Shown here: positions 26,020 to 37,109 of the stretch, piece after piece
How positions within the stretch are numbered: position 1 is the first letter of the stretch
Layout of the letters: the number at the start of each line of letters is the position of its first letter
DNA from: Kitasatospora indigofera
Lineage (GTDB): Bacteria > Actinomycetota > Actinomycetes > Streptomycetales > Streptomycetaceae
NCBI RefSeq assembly: GCF_014655955.1
Contig: NZ_BNBO01000015.1
Coordinates: forward strand, 1-64,000
DNA: 64,000 bases
Reading direction: 5' to 3'
Position numbers and translations under genes: made by a program
Notes under the pieces: model-generated
Seen by the model: the letters and a program-made list of their open reading frames with translations, nothing else
Databases searched by the model: none
Told to the model about the DNA's origin: nothing

Positions 26020-27177
26020 ATGACAGCAGCAGCCAACCAGAGCGGTCGGCGACCCACCACCTCACGACGTCTGGAGCGGGCCGGCATCCGGGATGTGGCA
26101 GCAGCCGCCGGAGTGTCGATCACCACGGTCTCCGACGCGCTGAACGGTAAGGGGCGCCTGCCCGACGAGACCAGAAGCCGGGTCCGCGAGGTCGCCGAGC
26201 GCCTCGGCTACCGCCCCTCGGCCGCCGCCCGTACCCTGCGCACCGGCAGGTCGGGCCTGATCGGCCTGACCGTCACCACCTACGGCGAGGAGCCGTTCAC
26301 CTTCACCGAGTTCGCCTACTTCGCCGAGATGGCCAGGGCCGCCACCAGCGCCGCGCTCGGCCGCGGCTACGCCCTGGTGGTCCTGCCCGCCTCCTCCCGG
26401 CACGACGTCTGGGGCAACATCGCCCTGGACGGCACCGTGGTGATCGACCCGCCCGACCAGGACCCGCTGGTCAGCGAGCTCTACCGGTCCGGCGTCCCGG
26501 TGGTCAGCGACGGCAAGCCCGGCAACTGCCCGGTCACCGCCTGGGTCGACAACGACCACGAGGCCGCCGTCCTGGGCATCCTCGACCACCTCACCGAGTC
26601 CGGCGCCCGCCGGATCGGCCTGCTCACCGGCACCAGCACCGACACCTACACCCGGCTCTCCACCGACGCCTACCTCGGCTGGTGCGACCGGGTCGGCCAG
26701 GAGCCCGTGTACGAGACCTACCCCGCCCACGACCCGGCGGCCGGCGCGGTCGCGGCCGACCGGCTGCTCGCGCGCCCGGACCGCCCGGACGCCGTCTACG
26801 GCCTCTTCGACCCGAACGGCACCGACCTGCTGGCCGCCGCCCGCCGGTACGGCCTGCGGGTGCCCGACGACCTGCTGCTGGTCTGCTGCAGCGAGAGCGA
26901 CGTCTACGCCGGCACCGAGCCGCCGATCACCACCCTCTCGCTCAAGCCGCGCCGGATCGGCACCACGGTGGTCAACCTGCTGATCGACGCGATCGAGGGC
27001 GTCGACTCGGGCACCGGGGTGGACGTCGGACGGCTCTTCCCGCCCCGCTTCAGGAGTGCCGGGACGGGACCGCCACCCGGCACCCTGATGCCCACCGAGC
27101 TGATCGTCCGGGCCTCCTCCCAGCGCCGCAGCACCCGAACCACCGTCAGCCCGCCCCGCTCCCCCGGCGAGGTCTAG
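26020..27177 (+). CDS. LacI-family transcriptional regulator
   Basis: A 385-residue regulator: helix-turn-helix GIRDVAAAAGVSITTVSDALNGKGRLPDETRSRV at ~residues 22-56 with hinge LGYRPSAAARTLRTGRSGLIGL, then a periplasmic-binding-like sensor domain with DGTVVIDPPDQDP, TESGARRIGLLTG and DAVYGLFDPNGTD. The C-terminal ~50 residues are a basic, disordered tail. From memory, S. coelicolor has a similar gene beside the aminotransferase next to cyd. The ribosome site is weak. No sugar genes lie nearby, so the effector is unknown. Confidence 0.93.
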   Translation: MTAAANQSGRRPTTSRRLERAGIRDVAAAAGVSITTVSDALNGKGRLPDETRSRVREVAERLGYRPSAAARTLRTGRSGLIGLTVTTYGEEPFTFTEFAYFAEMARAATSAALGRGYALVVLPASSRHDVWGNIALDGTVVIDPPDQDPLVSELYRSGVPVVSDGKPGNCPVTAWVDNDHEAAVLGILDHLTESGARRIGLLTGTSTDTYTRLSTDAYLGWCDRVGQEPVYETYPAHDPAAGAVAADRLLARPDRPDAVYGLFDPNGTDLLAAARRYGLRVPDDLLLVCCSESDVYAGTEPPITTLSLKPRRIGTTVVNLLIDAIEGVDSGTGVDVGRLFPPRFRSAGTGPPPGTLMPTELIVRASSQRRSTRTTVSPPRSPGEV

Positions 27178-27289
27178 TCCACTCAGTCCGGGACAAAACG
27201 GACCTCACGGACCGCCCGGCTGACGCTCCGGAGAATTGGATACCCACCAGGTGAGGACGGCGGGAGAGTGCTCTTCCTATGATGGGCGG

Positions 27290-28567
27290 ATGACACCCGA
27301 GGACCGCTTCCCCGGGCCTGAACAGCCGGACTCAGGCCCCCGCCATCACCCGGACCTCGACGTGCTGCCCTACGGCTCCTACTTCGAGCCCGCGGAACCC
27401 ACCGGCTACACCGACGGCTACTCCGAGACGTACAGCGCCTACGGCGGCGCCCGGTACCTCGAACAGCACTGGCCCTCCGCCCCGCAGCAGAGCGCGCCGC
27501 ACCACGAGGAGCAGCACCAGCCGCTCTTCCAGGAGCAGGCCTTCCAGGAGCCCGGCTTCCAGGACGCGGGCTTCCACGAGCCCGGCTTCCAGGACCCCTC
27601 CTACCAGGCGCAGGTCCCGCACGAGCCCACCCTGCACGACCGTGCCGCGCAGCCGGCGCCCCCGCGCGAGGACCCGCCGACCATCGAGCTGGGCCCGCCG
27701 CTCACCGAGGACGGCCTGCCCTACTCCACCCCGTACCCCGCGCCCGACCCCAGCGAGCCCCCCGGCCCGCTGTACGTCGTCGGCGACGTCCACGGCTACC
27801 TCGACGAGCTGGTCGCCGAGCTGCGCCACCAGGGCCTGATCGACGCCGACGGCCACTGGTCGGCCGGCCGCTCCCGGATCTGGTTCCTCGGCGACTTCAC
27901 CGACCGCGGGCCCGACGGCATCGGCGTGATCGACCTGGTCATGCAGCTCGCCGCCGAGGCCGCCGCGGCCGGCGGCTACTGCCGCGCCCTGATGGGCAAT
28001 CACGAACTGCTCTTCCTCGGCGCCCACCGCTACGGCGACGAGCCCGTGCAGTCCACCGCCGGCACCGCCTCCTTCCTCGCCGCGTGGCGGCTCAACGGCG
28101 GCCAGCAGCACGACCTCGACCGGCTGGAGTCGCACCACATCAGCTGGCTGTCCCGGCTGCCCGCGATGGCGCTGGAGGACGACCACCTGCTGCTGCACTC
28201 CGACACCACCGCCTACCTGGAGTACGGCGAGTCGATCGCCGAGGTCAACGACGCCGTCCACGACCTGCTCGCCGACGAGGGCGCCGACGAGTGGTGGGAC
28301 GCCTTCCGCCGCTTCACCAAGCGGTTCGCCTTCCGCGGCAACGCCGGCCCCACCGCCGTCCACGAGCTGCTCGACGCCTACGGCGGCCGGCGCGTCGTGC
28401 ACGGCCACAGCCCCATCCCGTACCTCACCGGCGCGGCCCACGCCGACGACGGCGCGCCCCCGCACATCCCCGGCCCGTACGTCTACGCGGACGACCTGGC
28501 GATCGCCATGGACGGCGGCGTCACCATGGAGGGCCGCCTGCTGATCGCCCGACTGCCCGTCAACTGA
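27290..28567 (+). CDS. Metallophosphoesterase with long disordered N-terminus
   Basis: A 425-residue calcineurin-like phosphoesterase. The catalytic domain starts at ~residue 160 with GDVHGYLDEL, followed by LGDFTDRGPDG, MGNHELLFL and GHSPI, which are the five metal-binding blocks of the PPP-type family. The first ~160 residues are Pro/Glu/Gln-rich and low complexity, with short repeats (FQEPGFQDAGFHEPGFQDP). The ATG at 27290 is taken as the start. Protein-phosphatase or ApaH-like nucleotide hydrolase activity is possible. Downstream is a membrane protein with similarly repetitive tails. Confidence 0.9.
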   Translation: MTPEDRFPGPEQPDSGPRHHPDLDVLPYGSYFEPAEPTGYTDGYSETYSAYGGARYLEQHWPSAPQQSAPHHEEQHQPLFQEQAFQEPGFQDAGFHEPGFQDPSYQAQVPHEPTLHDRAAQPAPPREDPPTIELGPPLTEDGLPYSTPYPAPDPSEPPGPLYVVGDVHGYLDELVAELRHQGLIDADGHWSAGRSRIWFLGDFTDRGPDGIGVIDLVMQLAAEAAAAGGYCRALMGNHELLFLGAHRYGDEPVQSTAGTASFLAAWRLNGGQQHDLDRLESHHISWLSRLPAMALEDDHLLLHSDTTAYLEYGESIAEVNDAVHDLLADEGADEWWDAFRRFTKRFAFRGNAGPTAVHELLDAYGGRRVVHGHSPIPYLTGAAHADDGAPPHIPGPYVYADDLAIAMDGGVTMEGRLLIARLPVN

Positions 28568-28757
28568 CCCGGACCGGAACGGATGCCCGGGGCAATTCGC
28601 ACGCCCCCGGCGCTGAAATTCCGGAAACCGACTGTCAGCGTGCCCCCACCCGCCCCTACCATCGAGGCACACCGCACCAGGCCGCCCCGGCCCCACCCTC
28701 CGAAGGCGTGTCCCCGGTGCGGAAATCCACCTCCGTGACGGAGCGAACGGGGTCCGC

Positions 28758-29720
28758 ATGAACAACGCCCCGCACCTGCTGGCCGAGGACCGCCCGGACT
28801 TCGAGCGCCTCCTCGACGAAGCACTGCGCGACGGAACCATCCTGGCGGCACTGCGCGAGCGCGAACCGGGCACCGGTGCGGGCAGCACCGGTACCGGCAA
28901 CACCGCCCGCCTCACCTCCGAGCAGCTGCGCACCAAGGCGCTGCTCGCCGCGAGCGCCATCGCCTCCGGCGCCGCCGTCGAGTACGAGCACTACACCCGG
29001 CTGCGCGACAACCTGCGCGCCGAGTCCGGGCGGCCGCGGCCCGCCCCGGTCCACGAGTCCAGCCCGCGCAGCACCGGCCCGCGGAACATCGGCGAACTCG
29101 CCGCCCAGCTCAGCTCCGAGGACGGCGCGGGCCTCTTCCCCGTGCTCACCGTCCTGGCGCCGATCCTGGCCGGCGCCGCCGGGCTGGTCTTCCTGCTGCT
29201 CGGGTACGTGCTGAGCACCGCCGCCCCCGAGCTGGTGCTGGGCCGCTCGCTGCTCACCGCGGGCTGGCTCGCGCTGGCCATCGGCACCGGCGCGATGGTC
29301 ATCGGCATCGTCGGACTCGTCCTGACCGCGCTGCGCGACGGCGCCGGGCCGCCGGACGACACCGACCCCGAACTGCGCGCCGAGGTGGCCGACGCCCGCC
29401 GGGCCTGGCAGCTCGCGCTGCGCGACCGCGCCCTGCTCCCGTACCTGCGGGCCAACCTGGACTCGGAGCCGGCGCTGCCGCCGTTCACCCCGGCGCCCCG
29501 GGCCGCGCCGGCCGCCGAGAGCACCGGCGAGCACCGTGACCCGCCCACCCCGCCGGACTTCAGCAGCCCCGGCTACACCGGTGCGGGTTTCAGCAGCCCC
29601 GGCTTCTCCAGCCCCGGCGTCGAGGGCGTCACCGACCCCGAGGGCCGCACCCCGCGCCCGGCCGAGTTCAGCAGCCCGGGCTACAGCCCGCCCGCCTTCA
29701 CCAGCCCCGACGACGTCTGA
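28758..29720 (+). CDS. Two-helix membrane protein with FSSPG repeat tail
   Basis: A 320-residue protein of unknown function. The N-terminal ~120 residues are soluble and helical (LLAEDRPDFERLLDEALRDGTIL). Two membrane helices lie at ~135-160 and ~170-198. A cytoplasmic stretch with ELRAEVADARRAWQLALRDR comes next. The last 70 residues repeat FSSPG(Y/F) several times. The opening resembles a widespread streptomycete membrane protein without assigned role. It sits 190 bp after the phosphoesterase and ends before a strong hairpin. Confidence 0.8.
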   Translation: MNNAPHLLAEDRPDFERLLDEALRDGTILAALREREPGTGAGSTGTGNTARLTSEQLRTKALLAASAIASGAAVEYEHYTRLRDNLRAESGRPRPAPVHESSPRSTGPRNIGELAAQLSSEDGAGLFPVLTVLAPILAGAAGLVFLLLGYVLSTAAPELVLGRSLLTAGWLALAIGTGAMVIGIVGLVLTALRDGAGPPDDTDPELRAEVADARRAWQLALRDRALLPYLRANLDSEPALPPFTPAPRAAPAAESTGEHRDPPTPPDFSSPGYTGAGFSSPGFSSPGVEGVTDPEGRTPRPAEFSSPGYSPPAFTSPDDV

Positions 29721-29770
29721 CCCGGCCGGGGAGCGGGCCGGGGCGGAGCGGCACGGACGGCACCGACGGC

Positions 29771-29814
29771 GAACGCCGTCCCGGTGGGCGGACGGGCCCT
29801 CCGGGACGGCGTTC
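29771..29814. terminator. Bidirectional hairpin terminator
   Basis: A perfect 14-bp stem (GAACGCCGTCCCGG and its complement) with a 16-base loop, between convergent genes ending at 29720 and 29863. Confidence 0.75.
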
Positions 29815-29862
29815 GAGCGTCATCGCTCCGATCTGCCGGGGCAGCTGCCCCGGCCGGCCGGC

Positions 29863-30264
29863 TCAGCCTGCCTGGTTGCCCGGGGCCGGCTGCTGCGCGG
29901 GCGCGGGCTGGGCGGCCCCGTCCGGCTGGAAGGGCTGGGCGGGCACGTCGGCCTGGGCCGGCTGGAAGGGCTGCGGCGCCGGCGTGTTGCCGCGGCTGGC
30001 CAGCGAGCGGACGAAGTTGAAGATCAGCACGCCGGGCAGGATGAACGCCTTGAAGAACAGCAGGTACTCGCCGCCCTCGAAGATGAATCCGAGGTAGATG
30101 CCGTACCCGAGGAAGCCGACGCCGGCGACCGCGTTGAAAATGCGCCAGCCGATGCTGAGAGCACCGAAATTGACGGCACCGATGGCGACCATCGCGATAC
30201 CGCTGATGCACAGCAGCACGACGTACCAGGAGAAGAGGGGCTCGGCGCTGAAGTCGAGATTCAA
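29863..30264 (-). CDS. Small multi-helix membrane protein
   Basis: A ~133-residue protein with three hydrophobic segments (WYVVLLCISGIAMVAIGAVNF, IFNAVAGVGFLGYGIYLGFIF and FFKAFILPGVLIFNFVRSL) and a Pro/Ala/Gln-rich cytoplasmic tail with the repeat QPFQPAQADVPAQPFQP. The best start is a TTG at 30264, preceded by CAGGA at 7 bp; an upstream ATG at 30369 has no ribosome site. No family recognised. Confidence 0.75.
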   Translation of the reverse strand: MNLDFSAEPLFSWYVVLLCISGIAMVAIGAVNFGALSIGWRIFNAVAGVGFLGYGIYLGFIFEGGEYLLFFKAFILPGVLIFNFVRSLASRGNTPAPQPFQPAQADVPAQPFQPDGAAQPAPAQQPAPGNQAG

Positions 30265-30502
30265 GAGAATTCCTGTGGGTATATCGGACAAGCAGTCGAC
30301 GGGGACGACGGCGTACGCTACTGGACCGCGACGGTCCGCGTCTCCTCCGATATTTATCCGTGACTTCACGCGTCCACAGATGTCCTGACAAATCGTTTCG
30401 CCTGCGACTCCCGGACGCTTCGCCGGCCCCCGCCGGAGCCCCTGCCAGGGGCCCCGCCGGCTCCCCTGCCCGCGCCGGCCCGGCGTCCGGTCAGGCGTCC
30501 GG

Positions 30503-30901
30503 TCAGGCCGAGAAGGTGATCACCCGGCTCGGGGTCACCCGGACCGCCAGCCGGACCACCTCGTCCCCCTCGGCCGGCGGGTCCACCCCGAGGTACTTGT
30601 GGGACAGCACCCTGGGCAGCTCCCGCCGCGGGTCCTCCCGCAGCTCGGCGACGCCCCGGATCTCGACCGTCGCGTACGGGTTCGCGCTGTCGAAGAGGGT
30701 CAGACTGACCCGCGGGTCCTTCAGCAGGTTGCGCGCCTTCTGCCGCCCCGCCGTGGTGGAGAGCACCACCGTGTCGCCGTCCCGCATCACCCAGACCACC
30801 GAGGTCTGCGGCCCGCCGTCCGGGTTGAGGGTCGCCAGCGTCGCGACGTTCCTGCCGTCCAGCAATCGCCGGGTGGCCTCGTCCAGGGCCACCGCCGCCA
30901 C
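30503..30901 (-). CDS. PPOX-class F420/FMN-dependent oxidoreductase
   Basis: A ~132-residue split-barrel flavoprotein of the pyridoxamine-5'-phosphate-oxidase-like class: RNVATLATLNPDGGPQTSVVWVMRDGDTVVLSTTAGRQKARNLLKDPRVSLTLFD. Actinobacterial members usually use F420. A GTG at 30901 with GAGG upstream gives the common family length; a GTG at 30952 would add 17 Arg/Ala-rich residues. No operon partner. Substrate unknown. Confidence 0.9.
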   Translation of the reverse strand: MAAVALDEATRRLLDGRNVATLATLNPDGGPQTSVVWVMRDGDTVVLSTTAGRQKARNLLKDPRVSLTLFDSANPYATVEIRGVAELREDPRRELPRVLSHKYLGVDPPAEGDEVVRLAVRVTPSRVITFSA

Positions 30902-31084
30902 CCGTGCCCGTGCCTCTGCCACCGTCCGGCCCGCCCCGCGCTCACGACCCACCGCGGGGCCCGCCCGCCGGCGCGGCCCTCGGCGGCCGCTCGGTCATCT
31001 GACACGGAACGCTACGTGCCGGAATCAGTTGACGGACCGTCCGCACCGCTTTCTCCCCCGATCAGGTGAACCGGTGGGCACCGG

Positions 31085-32020
31085 TCACCCCGGCCCGCCG
31101 GCCGGGCCGGCGCCGGCCGCCCGCCCGGGGGCCGGCGGCGCACCCGCGGCGTCGGCCGCGGCCCGGACGAACTCGCGGACCCGCGCGGTGGTGTTCCCCT
31201 CCAGCCAGACCGGGCCGCGCTCGATCGGCGGCGCGTCCCGGATCGGCACGTAGGCGACGTCCGGGCGCGGGTAGTACTGCCGGGAGTGCGCGCCGACCGG
31301 GAGGACGCCCCGGCCCATGGCGACCAGCGTGAGCATCTCGGAGAAGGTCCCGCCGGCCGGCCCCTTCGGCACCGGGCGGCCGGACGGGGTCCGCTCGGGC
31401 GTCCGGTCCCGCTTGAACCCCGCGGAGGTCACCGCCGGGTACTGGACCACCGGGTGCTCCGCCAGCACCTCGACGGACACCGACTCCTCGCCCGCCAGCG
31501 GATGCCCGGCGGCCACCGCCAGCACCCTGGGCTCCGTCAGCAGCACCGGTCCGCGGGCCATGCCGTCGAACGGGTACGAGGCGATCAGCACGTCGACCGA
31601 GCCGTCCAGCAGGCTCGCCCGGGAGTTGGACAGCTGCACCTCGCGCACGTCCACCCGGCAGTCGGGGTGACGCTCGGCGAACAGCGCGACCGCCCTGAGC
31701 AGCACCGGCGCCGTCCACTCGCCGAGGAAGGCCACCCGCAGCTCCCCCGTGACGCCCCGGGCGGCGTCGGCGGCCCGCCGCAGGGCCTGCTCCATCCCGG
31801 CCACCAAGGGGGTCAGGTCGTCCGCCAGCTGCCGGCCGACCGCGCTCAGCCGGACGCTGCGGCTGGTCCGCTCGAACAGGGTCCCGCCGATCCGGCGTTC
31901 CAGCTTCCCGATCACCTGGCTGACCCGGCCGGTGGTGATCCCCAGCCGGTCGGCGGTCCGGCCGAAGTGCAGCTCCTCGGCCAGGGTCAGGAAGATCTCG
32001 GTCTCCAGCCGCTCCAGCAC
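31085..32020 (-). CDS. LysR-family transcriptional regulator
   Basis: A 311-residue LysR regulator. Winged helix-turn-helix at residues 1-60: LETEIFLTLAEELHFGRTADRLGITTGRVSQVIGKLERRIGG. A two-subdomain substrate-binding domain follows with LRVAFLGEWTAPVLLRAVALFAERHPDC. The start is taken as GTG at 32020; an ATG at 32068 would add 16 residues. Divergent from a VOC-domain gene with a LysR-type box between, so it probably controls that gene and itself. Confidence 0.93.
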   Translation of the reverse strand: MLERLETEIFLTLAEELHFGRTADRLGITTGRVSQVIGKLERRIGGTLFERTSRSVRLSAVGRQLADDLTPLVAGMEQALRRAADAARGVTGELRVAFLGEWTAPVLLRAVALFAERHPDCRVDVREVQLSNSRASLLDGSVDVLIASYPFDGMARGPVLLTEPRVLAVAAGHPLAGEESVSVEVLAEHPVVQYPAVTSAGFKRDRTPERTPSGRPVPKGPAGGTFSEMLTLVAMGRGVLPVGAHSRQYYPRPDVAYVPIRDAPPIERGPVWLEGNTTARVREFVRAAADAAGAPPAPGRAAGAGPAGGPG

Positions 32021-32034
32021 GTCACGCCCCCGTC

Positions 32035-32051
32035 GTTGAATCCTGCTCAAC
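32035..32051. promoter_or_regulatory. LysR-type T-N11-A box
   Basis: GTTGA-N7-TCAAC forms a perfect 5-bp dyad with the T-N11-A spacing typical of LysR operators. It lies 15 bp before the LysR start and 105 bp before the divergent VOC gene. Confidence 0.6.
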
Positions 32052-32155
32052 GATCGTATTCCGATCATGCCTTGATGCCGGATTCCGGCGGGCGAATCAT
32101 GGAACTCAGCAGGCCGGACACCCCGTCCGCCGCGACCCACCCCCTTGGAGCACCG

Positions 32156-32554
32156 ATGCCTGCCCTGCGCGTGAAGGCCTTCGACCACCTCGTCCTCAAC
32201 GTCCAGGACACCGAACGGGCCCTCGGCTTCTACCTCGGCCCGCTCGGCCTGGAGCCCGTCCGGGTGGACGAGTGGCGCGCCGGCTGGGCGCCGTTCCCCT
32301 CGGTCAGGATCACCCCGGAGACCATCATCGATCTGGTGGACGGCCCCCGGGGCGGGTCCAACGTCGACCACATCTGCCTCACCGTGGAGCCCCTGGACTG
32401 GCAGGAGGTGATCGACTCGGGCGTCTTCACCGTCCTCGAAGGGCCGGTCGGCCGCTTCGGCGCCCGGGGCAGCGCCACCTCGGTCTACGTCCAGGACCCG
32501 GACGGCAACACCGTCGAACTCCGCTGGTACCCGCAGGACGCCGCGGCCGCCTGA
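32156..32554 (+). CDS. VOC-family (glyoxalase-like) protein
   Basis: A 132-residue vicinal-oxygen-chelate protein with two beta-alpha-beta-beta-beta modules: FDHLVLNVQDTERALGFYLGPLGLEPV and VDHICLTVEPLDWQEV, ending VYVQDPDGNTVELRWY. Metal ligands His (FDH), His (VDH) and Glu (VELRWY) are present. The family includes glyoxalase I, dioxygenases and drug-binding proteins; the exact role is unknown. GGAG precedes the ATG. Likely regulated by the divergent LysR protein. Confidence 0.9.
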   Translation: MPALRVKAFDHLVLNVQDTERALGFYLGPLGLEPVRVDEWRAGWAPFPSVRITPETIIDLVDGPRGGSNVDHICLTVEPLDWQEVIDSGVFTVLEGPVGRFGARGSATSVYVQDPDGNTVELRWYPQDAAAA

Positions 32555-32626
32555 CCGCCGGCTCCCGCCGCCGCCCGGCGGCCGGGCACCGCCCGCCGCA
32601 GCGCCGCCCGTGCCGGGTGGCGGACC

Positions 32627-33220
32627 TCAGGCCGGGTAGGGAACCGCCGCCCGTGCCGCCCGGAGCGCGTCCGCCCACCAGGCCAGCTGGTCGAGCAGGG
32701 TCTTGGCGTACCCCGCGGCCTCCGGGTCGAGCGGGCGGCCGTCCTGCCAGGCCGTGAAGTAGTTCGGGAAGGCCAGACCGTCCCGGATCGTCACCGCGTG
32801 CAGTTCGGTCAGCACGTTCTCCAGGTGCAGGACGGCGTGCCGGCCACCGGCCGCGCCGCCGTAGCTGACGAAGCCGACCGGCTTGGCCGTCCACTGGGTG
32901 AAGTGCCAGTCCACCGCCGCCTTCAAGGACGCCGGATAGCTGTGGTTGTACTCCGGTGTGACCACCAGGAACGCGTCGGCGCCCGCCAGCGCCGAGGTCA
33001 GCGGCGCCATCCCGGCCGGCCGGGGGTACGCCTCACCCGCGTACTTCGGCGACTGCGCCGGCAGCGCCAACGGGATGTCGATCCCGGCCAGATCGACCAC
33101 CTCCACCTCGAACCCGCCATGGGTCCGCGCCTGCTCGGCCACCCATGAGGCGACGACCGGGCCGAACCGGCCCTCCCGGACACTTCCGACGATGATCACC
33201 AGCTTGCTCTTCTTCTCCAT
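32627..33220 (-). CDS. NADPH-dependent FMN reductase
   Basis: A 197-residue flavodoxin-like reductase: KLVIIVGSVREGRFGPVVASWV (FMN phosphate loop), then ADAFLVVTPEYNHSYPASLKAAVDW, the family hallmark, and GFVSYGGAAGGRHAV. It reduces quinones, chromate or azo compounds in relatives. The start at 33220 (MEKKSKL) fits the fold better than an ATG 33 bp upstream. Divergent from an XRE regulator across 112 bp, which suggests control by it. Confidence 0.93.
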   Translation of the reverse strand: MEKKSKLVIIVGSVREGRFGPVVASWVAEQARTHGGFEVEVVDLAGIDIPLALPAQSPKYAGEAYPRPAGMAPLTSALAGADAFLVVTPEYNHSYPASLKAAVDWHFTQWTAKPVGFVSYGGAAGGRHAVLHLENVLTELHAVTIRDGLAFPNYFTAWQDGRPLDPEAAGYAKTLLDQLAWWADALRAARAAVPYPA

Positions 33221-33332
33221 GCCCACCACGATCGGCCCGGCCGGCGACGGCAACCAGACCGTGCCCAGGCTGGCCCCCGCAGGGCCACCCTGAGCACTCC
33301 ACGGCCCACCGGGCCGCCGCTAACCTCGAAGT

Positions 33333-34169
33333 ATGGGAACGCCGTTGGGGGACTTCATCCGGGCCAAGCGCGACCGCATCCAGCCGGAGTCCCTCGGGGT
33401 GCCGGATCACGGGCGGCGCAGGTCACCCGGTCTGCGCCGGTCGGACCTGGCGACCCGGGCCGGCATCAGCGTCGAGTACCTGACCCGGCTGGAGCAGGGC
33501 CGGGACCGCAACCCCTCGGTCGCGGTGGTGAACGCGCTGGCCGACGCCCTCAGCCTGGACCCGTCCGAGCGCACCCACCTGCGCTACCTCACGAAGATCA
33601 CCGGCGGTGAGTGCACCGCGCACCCCCGCCCGGAGCCGCCGCGCCGCGAGGTCCGGCCCGCCGTCCGGGAGACCCTGCGCCTGCTGGAGCCGGGGATCGC
33701 CGTCCTGACCAACCGGCTGGGCGACGTCCTCGCCCGGACCAGCGGCTACGAGCTGCTGATGGACGGCGGCGGACTGCTCGACGCCGACACCCCGAACCTC
33801 ACCCGCTACGTCTTCACCGACCCCCGGGCCAGGACCTTCTTCGCCGACTGGGACGACGTCGCGGACGAGCAGGCCTTCGACCTCTGGCTCGGCCCCTCCG
33901 TCGAGAACACCGAGTGGCTCACCGCGGAACTCGCCCCCACCGCCGGCCCCGAGTTCACCCGGCGGCTCAACCGCCACCTGGTGCCGGCCCGGGGCGTCCT
34001 GCGGATCGACCACCCGTCGGGGCACGCGCTCCGGCTCCTGCGCGAGACCCTCGAACTCCCCTCCGACGCCCAGCAACTGGTCGTCCTCCTCCCGGCCGAC
34101 GACGCCACGGCCCAGGCCCTCGACCGGCTCCGCCGGCGGACCCCCGGCCGACTGCGGGCCATCTCGTGA
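33333..34169 (+). CDS. XRE-family regulator with MmyB-like domain
   Basis: A 278-residue regulator. Helix-turn-helix RRSDLATRAGISVEYLTRLEQGRDRNPS lies at ~residues 30-60, followed by the MmyB-like ligand domain with GIAVLTNRLGDVLARTSGYELL, NLTRYVFTDPRARTFF and HPSGHALRLLRETLELP. It belongs to the same family as the regulator at 20.2 kb. The divergent FMN reductase is the natural target. The frame ends at 34169, just before decayed phage sequence. Confidence 0.92.
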   Translation: MGTPLGDFIRAKRDRIQPESLGVPDHGRRRSPGLRRSDLATRAGISVEYLTRLEQGRDRNPSVAVVNALADALSLDPSERTHLRYLTKITGGECTAHPRPEPPRREVRPAVRETLRLLEPGIAVLTNRLGDVLARTSGYELLMDGGGLLDADTPNLTRYVFTDPRARTFFADWDDVADEQAFDLWLGPSVENTEWLTAELAPTAGPEFTRRLNRHLVPARGVLRIDHPSGHALRLLRETLELPSDAQQLVVLLPADDATAQALDRLRRRTPGRLRAIS

Positions 34170-34182
34170 GACACCCCCCGGC

Positions 34183-34415
34183 CGCCGCAGTGGTGACCGT
34201 CGAAGGGGGCCCTGGTGGGTGGCCGCGGACGTCGCCGCGGTGCTCCAGATCGCCCGCGGGCACAGTGCCGTACGCGGGCTCGACGACGACGAAAGGGTGC
34301 GGATACTGTCCGCACCCCTGGCGGTGACCAGCAGGTTTCCATCATCAGCGAGTCCGGGCTGTACTCGCTGATCATTCGCTCCAGGAAGCCCGATGCCAAG
34401 CGGTTCCGCCTCGCG
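34183..34415 (+). pseudogene. BRO-N phage antirepressor remnant
   Basis: BRO-N domains are the DNA-binding parts of phage antirepressors. WWVAADVAAVLQIARGHSAV is followed by RGLDDDE in one frame (34213-34300). The match continues in another frame as TVRTPGGDQQVSIISESGLY and SLIIRSRKPDAKRFR (to ~34412), then stops. At least one frameshift lies near 34300, and another near 34210 would be needed to reach an upstream TVEGG. Both ends of a normal protein are missing. No other phage gene is recognisable nearby. Confidence 0.7.
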
Positions 34416-34620
34416 GCGCGACTCCGGCACGGCCCGCGGCGCGGCATGCGGCCGGCGAGGAGACCGGCCGGCCGACGCTTGCGCACACCACCTGGCCGGC
34501 CACCGTGCCGAGTTCCGGCCCGCGCATTCCCCTGCGAGGCGCGGGCCGGGACTCGGCGGCCGGAAGCGGTCCGGTCCCTCAGGAGATGCCCGTCCCTGCG
34601 TGGCGAGGACGACGACACCG

Positions 34621-34668
34621 GAGGCGCCGCGCCGGGAAGCCCCCTCCTGCCTCCCGGTGCGGCGCCTC
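34621..34668. terminator. Hairpin terminator after thiC
   Basis: A 17-bp stem (GAGGCGCCGCGCCGGGA with its complement, one G-U pair) and a 14-base loop, 15 bp beyond the thiC stop. Confidence 0.85.
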
Positions 34669-34682
34669 GGCGAGACGTGCCG

Positions 34683-36643
<1,961 letters not shown>

Positions 36644-36766
36644 TCCACGGACGGTTTTGTCCGCAACAAGACCTCAACACCGTAGCGGGCACCGCGGGCG
36701 GCGGTCCAGAGGGGGTCCGGGGAGCGGCCGCGCGGCAGACTGGGACCGGACGGAGAGGGGGCCGCG

Positions 36767-36967
36767 GTGGTCGGCAGCACGGGACGGGTGACGGGGACGG
36801 TCGGCGAGGGCCTGGTCGGCGAGGTGATGCTGCACGTACCCGCCCGGCAGGGGTCGGAGGCTTTCCTCGCCCATCCGGCGTTCCCGGGCGAGCGGCTGGC
36901 GGTGGGCAGCAGGGTGGTCGTGGTCGAGTACCAGCCGCCACGGACCGTGTACGTAGCACCGGCCTGA
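36767..36967 (+). CDS. Short NfeD-like protein
   Basis: A 66-residue protein that corresponds to the NfeD C-terminal OB-fold only: GRVTGTVGEGLVGEVMLHVP, then FLAHPAFPGERLAVGSRVVVVEYQPPRTVYVAP. No membrane helix. NfeD proteins are partners of flotillins/stomatins, and a flotillin gene starts 142 bp downstream. The start is a GTG at 36767. A soluble, one-domain form is short for the family but is seen in actinobacteria (from memory). Confidence 0.75.
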   Translation: MVGSTGRVTGTVGEGLVGEVMLHVPARQGSEAFLAHPAFPGERLAVGSRVVVVEYQPPRTVYVAPA

Positions 36968-37109
36968 CCGGCTGATACAGAATCAGGACATCAACCGCTT
37001 CCCAAGTGATCGGAACAGGCGCAGAATCCTGCTGCCACCGCGTTCCGCGCCATCCTGCACAACAGAGCGCAGCCACGGGACCGGTGTGCCCTGAAGGGGG
37101 AATCAGCCG

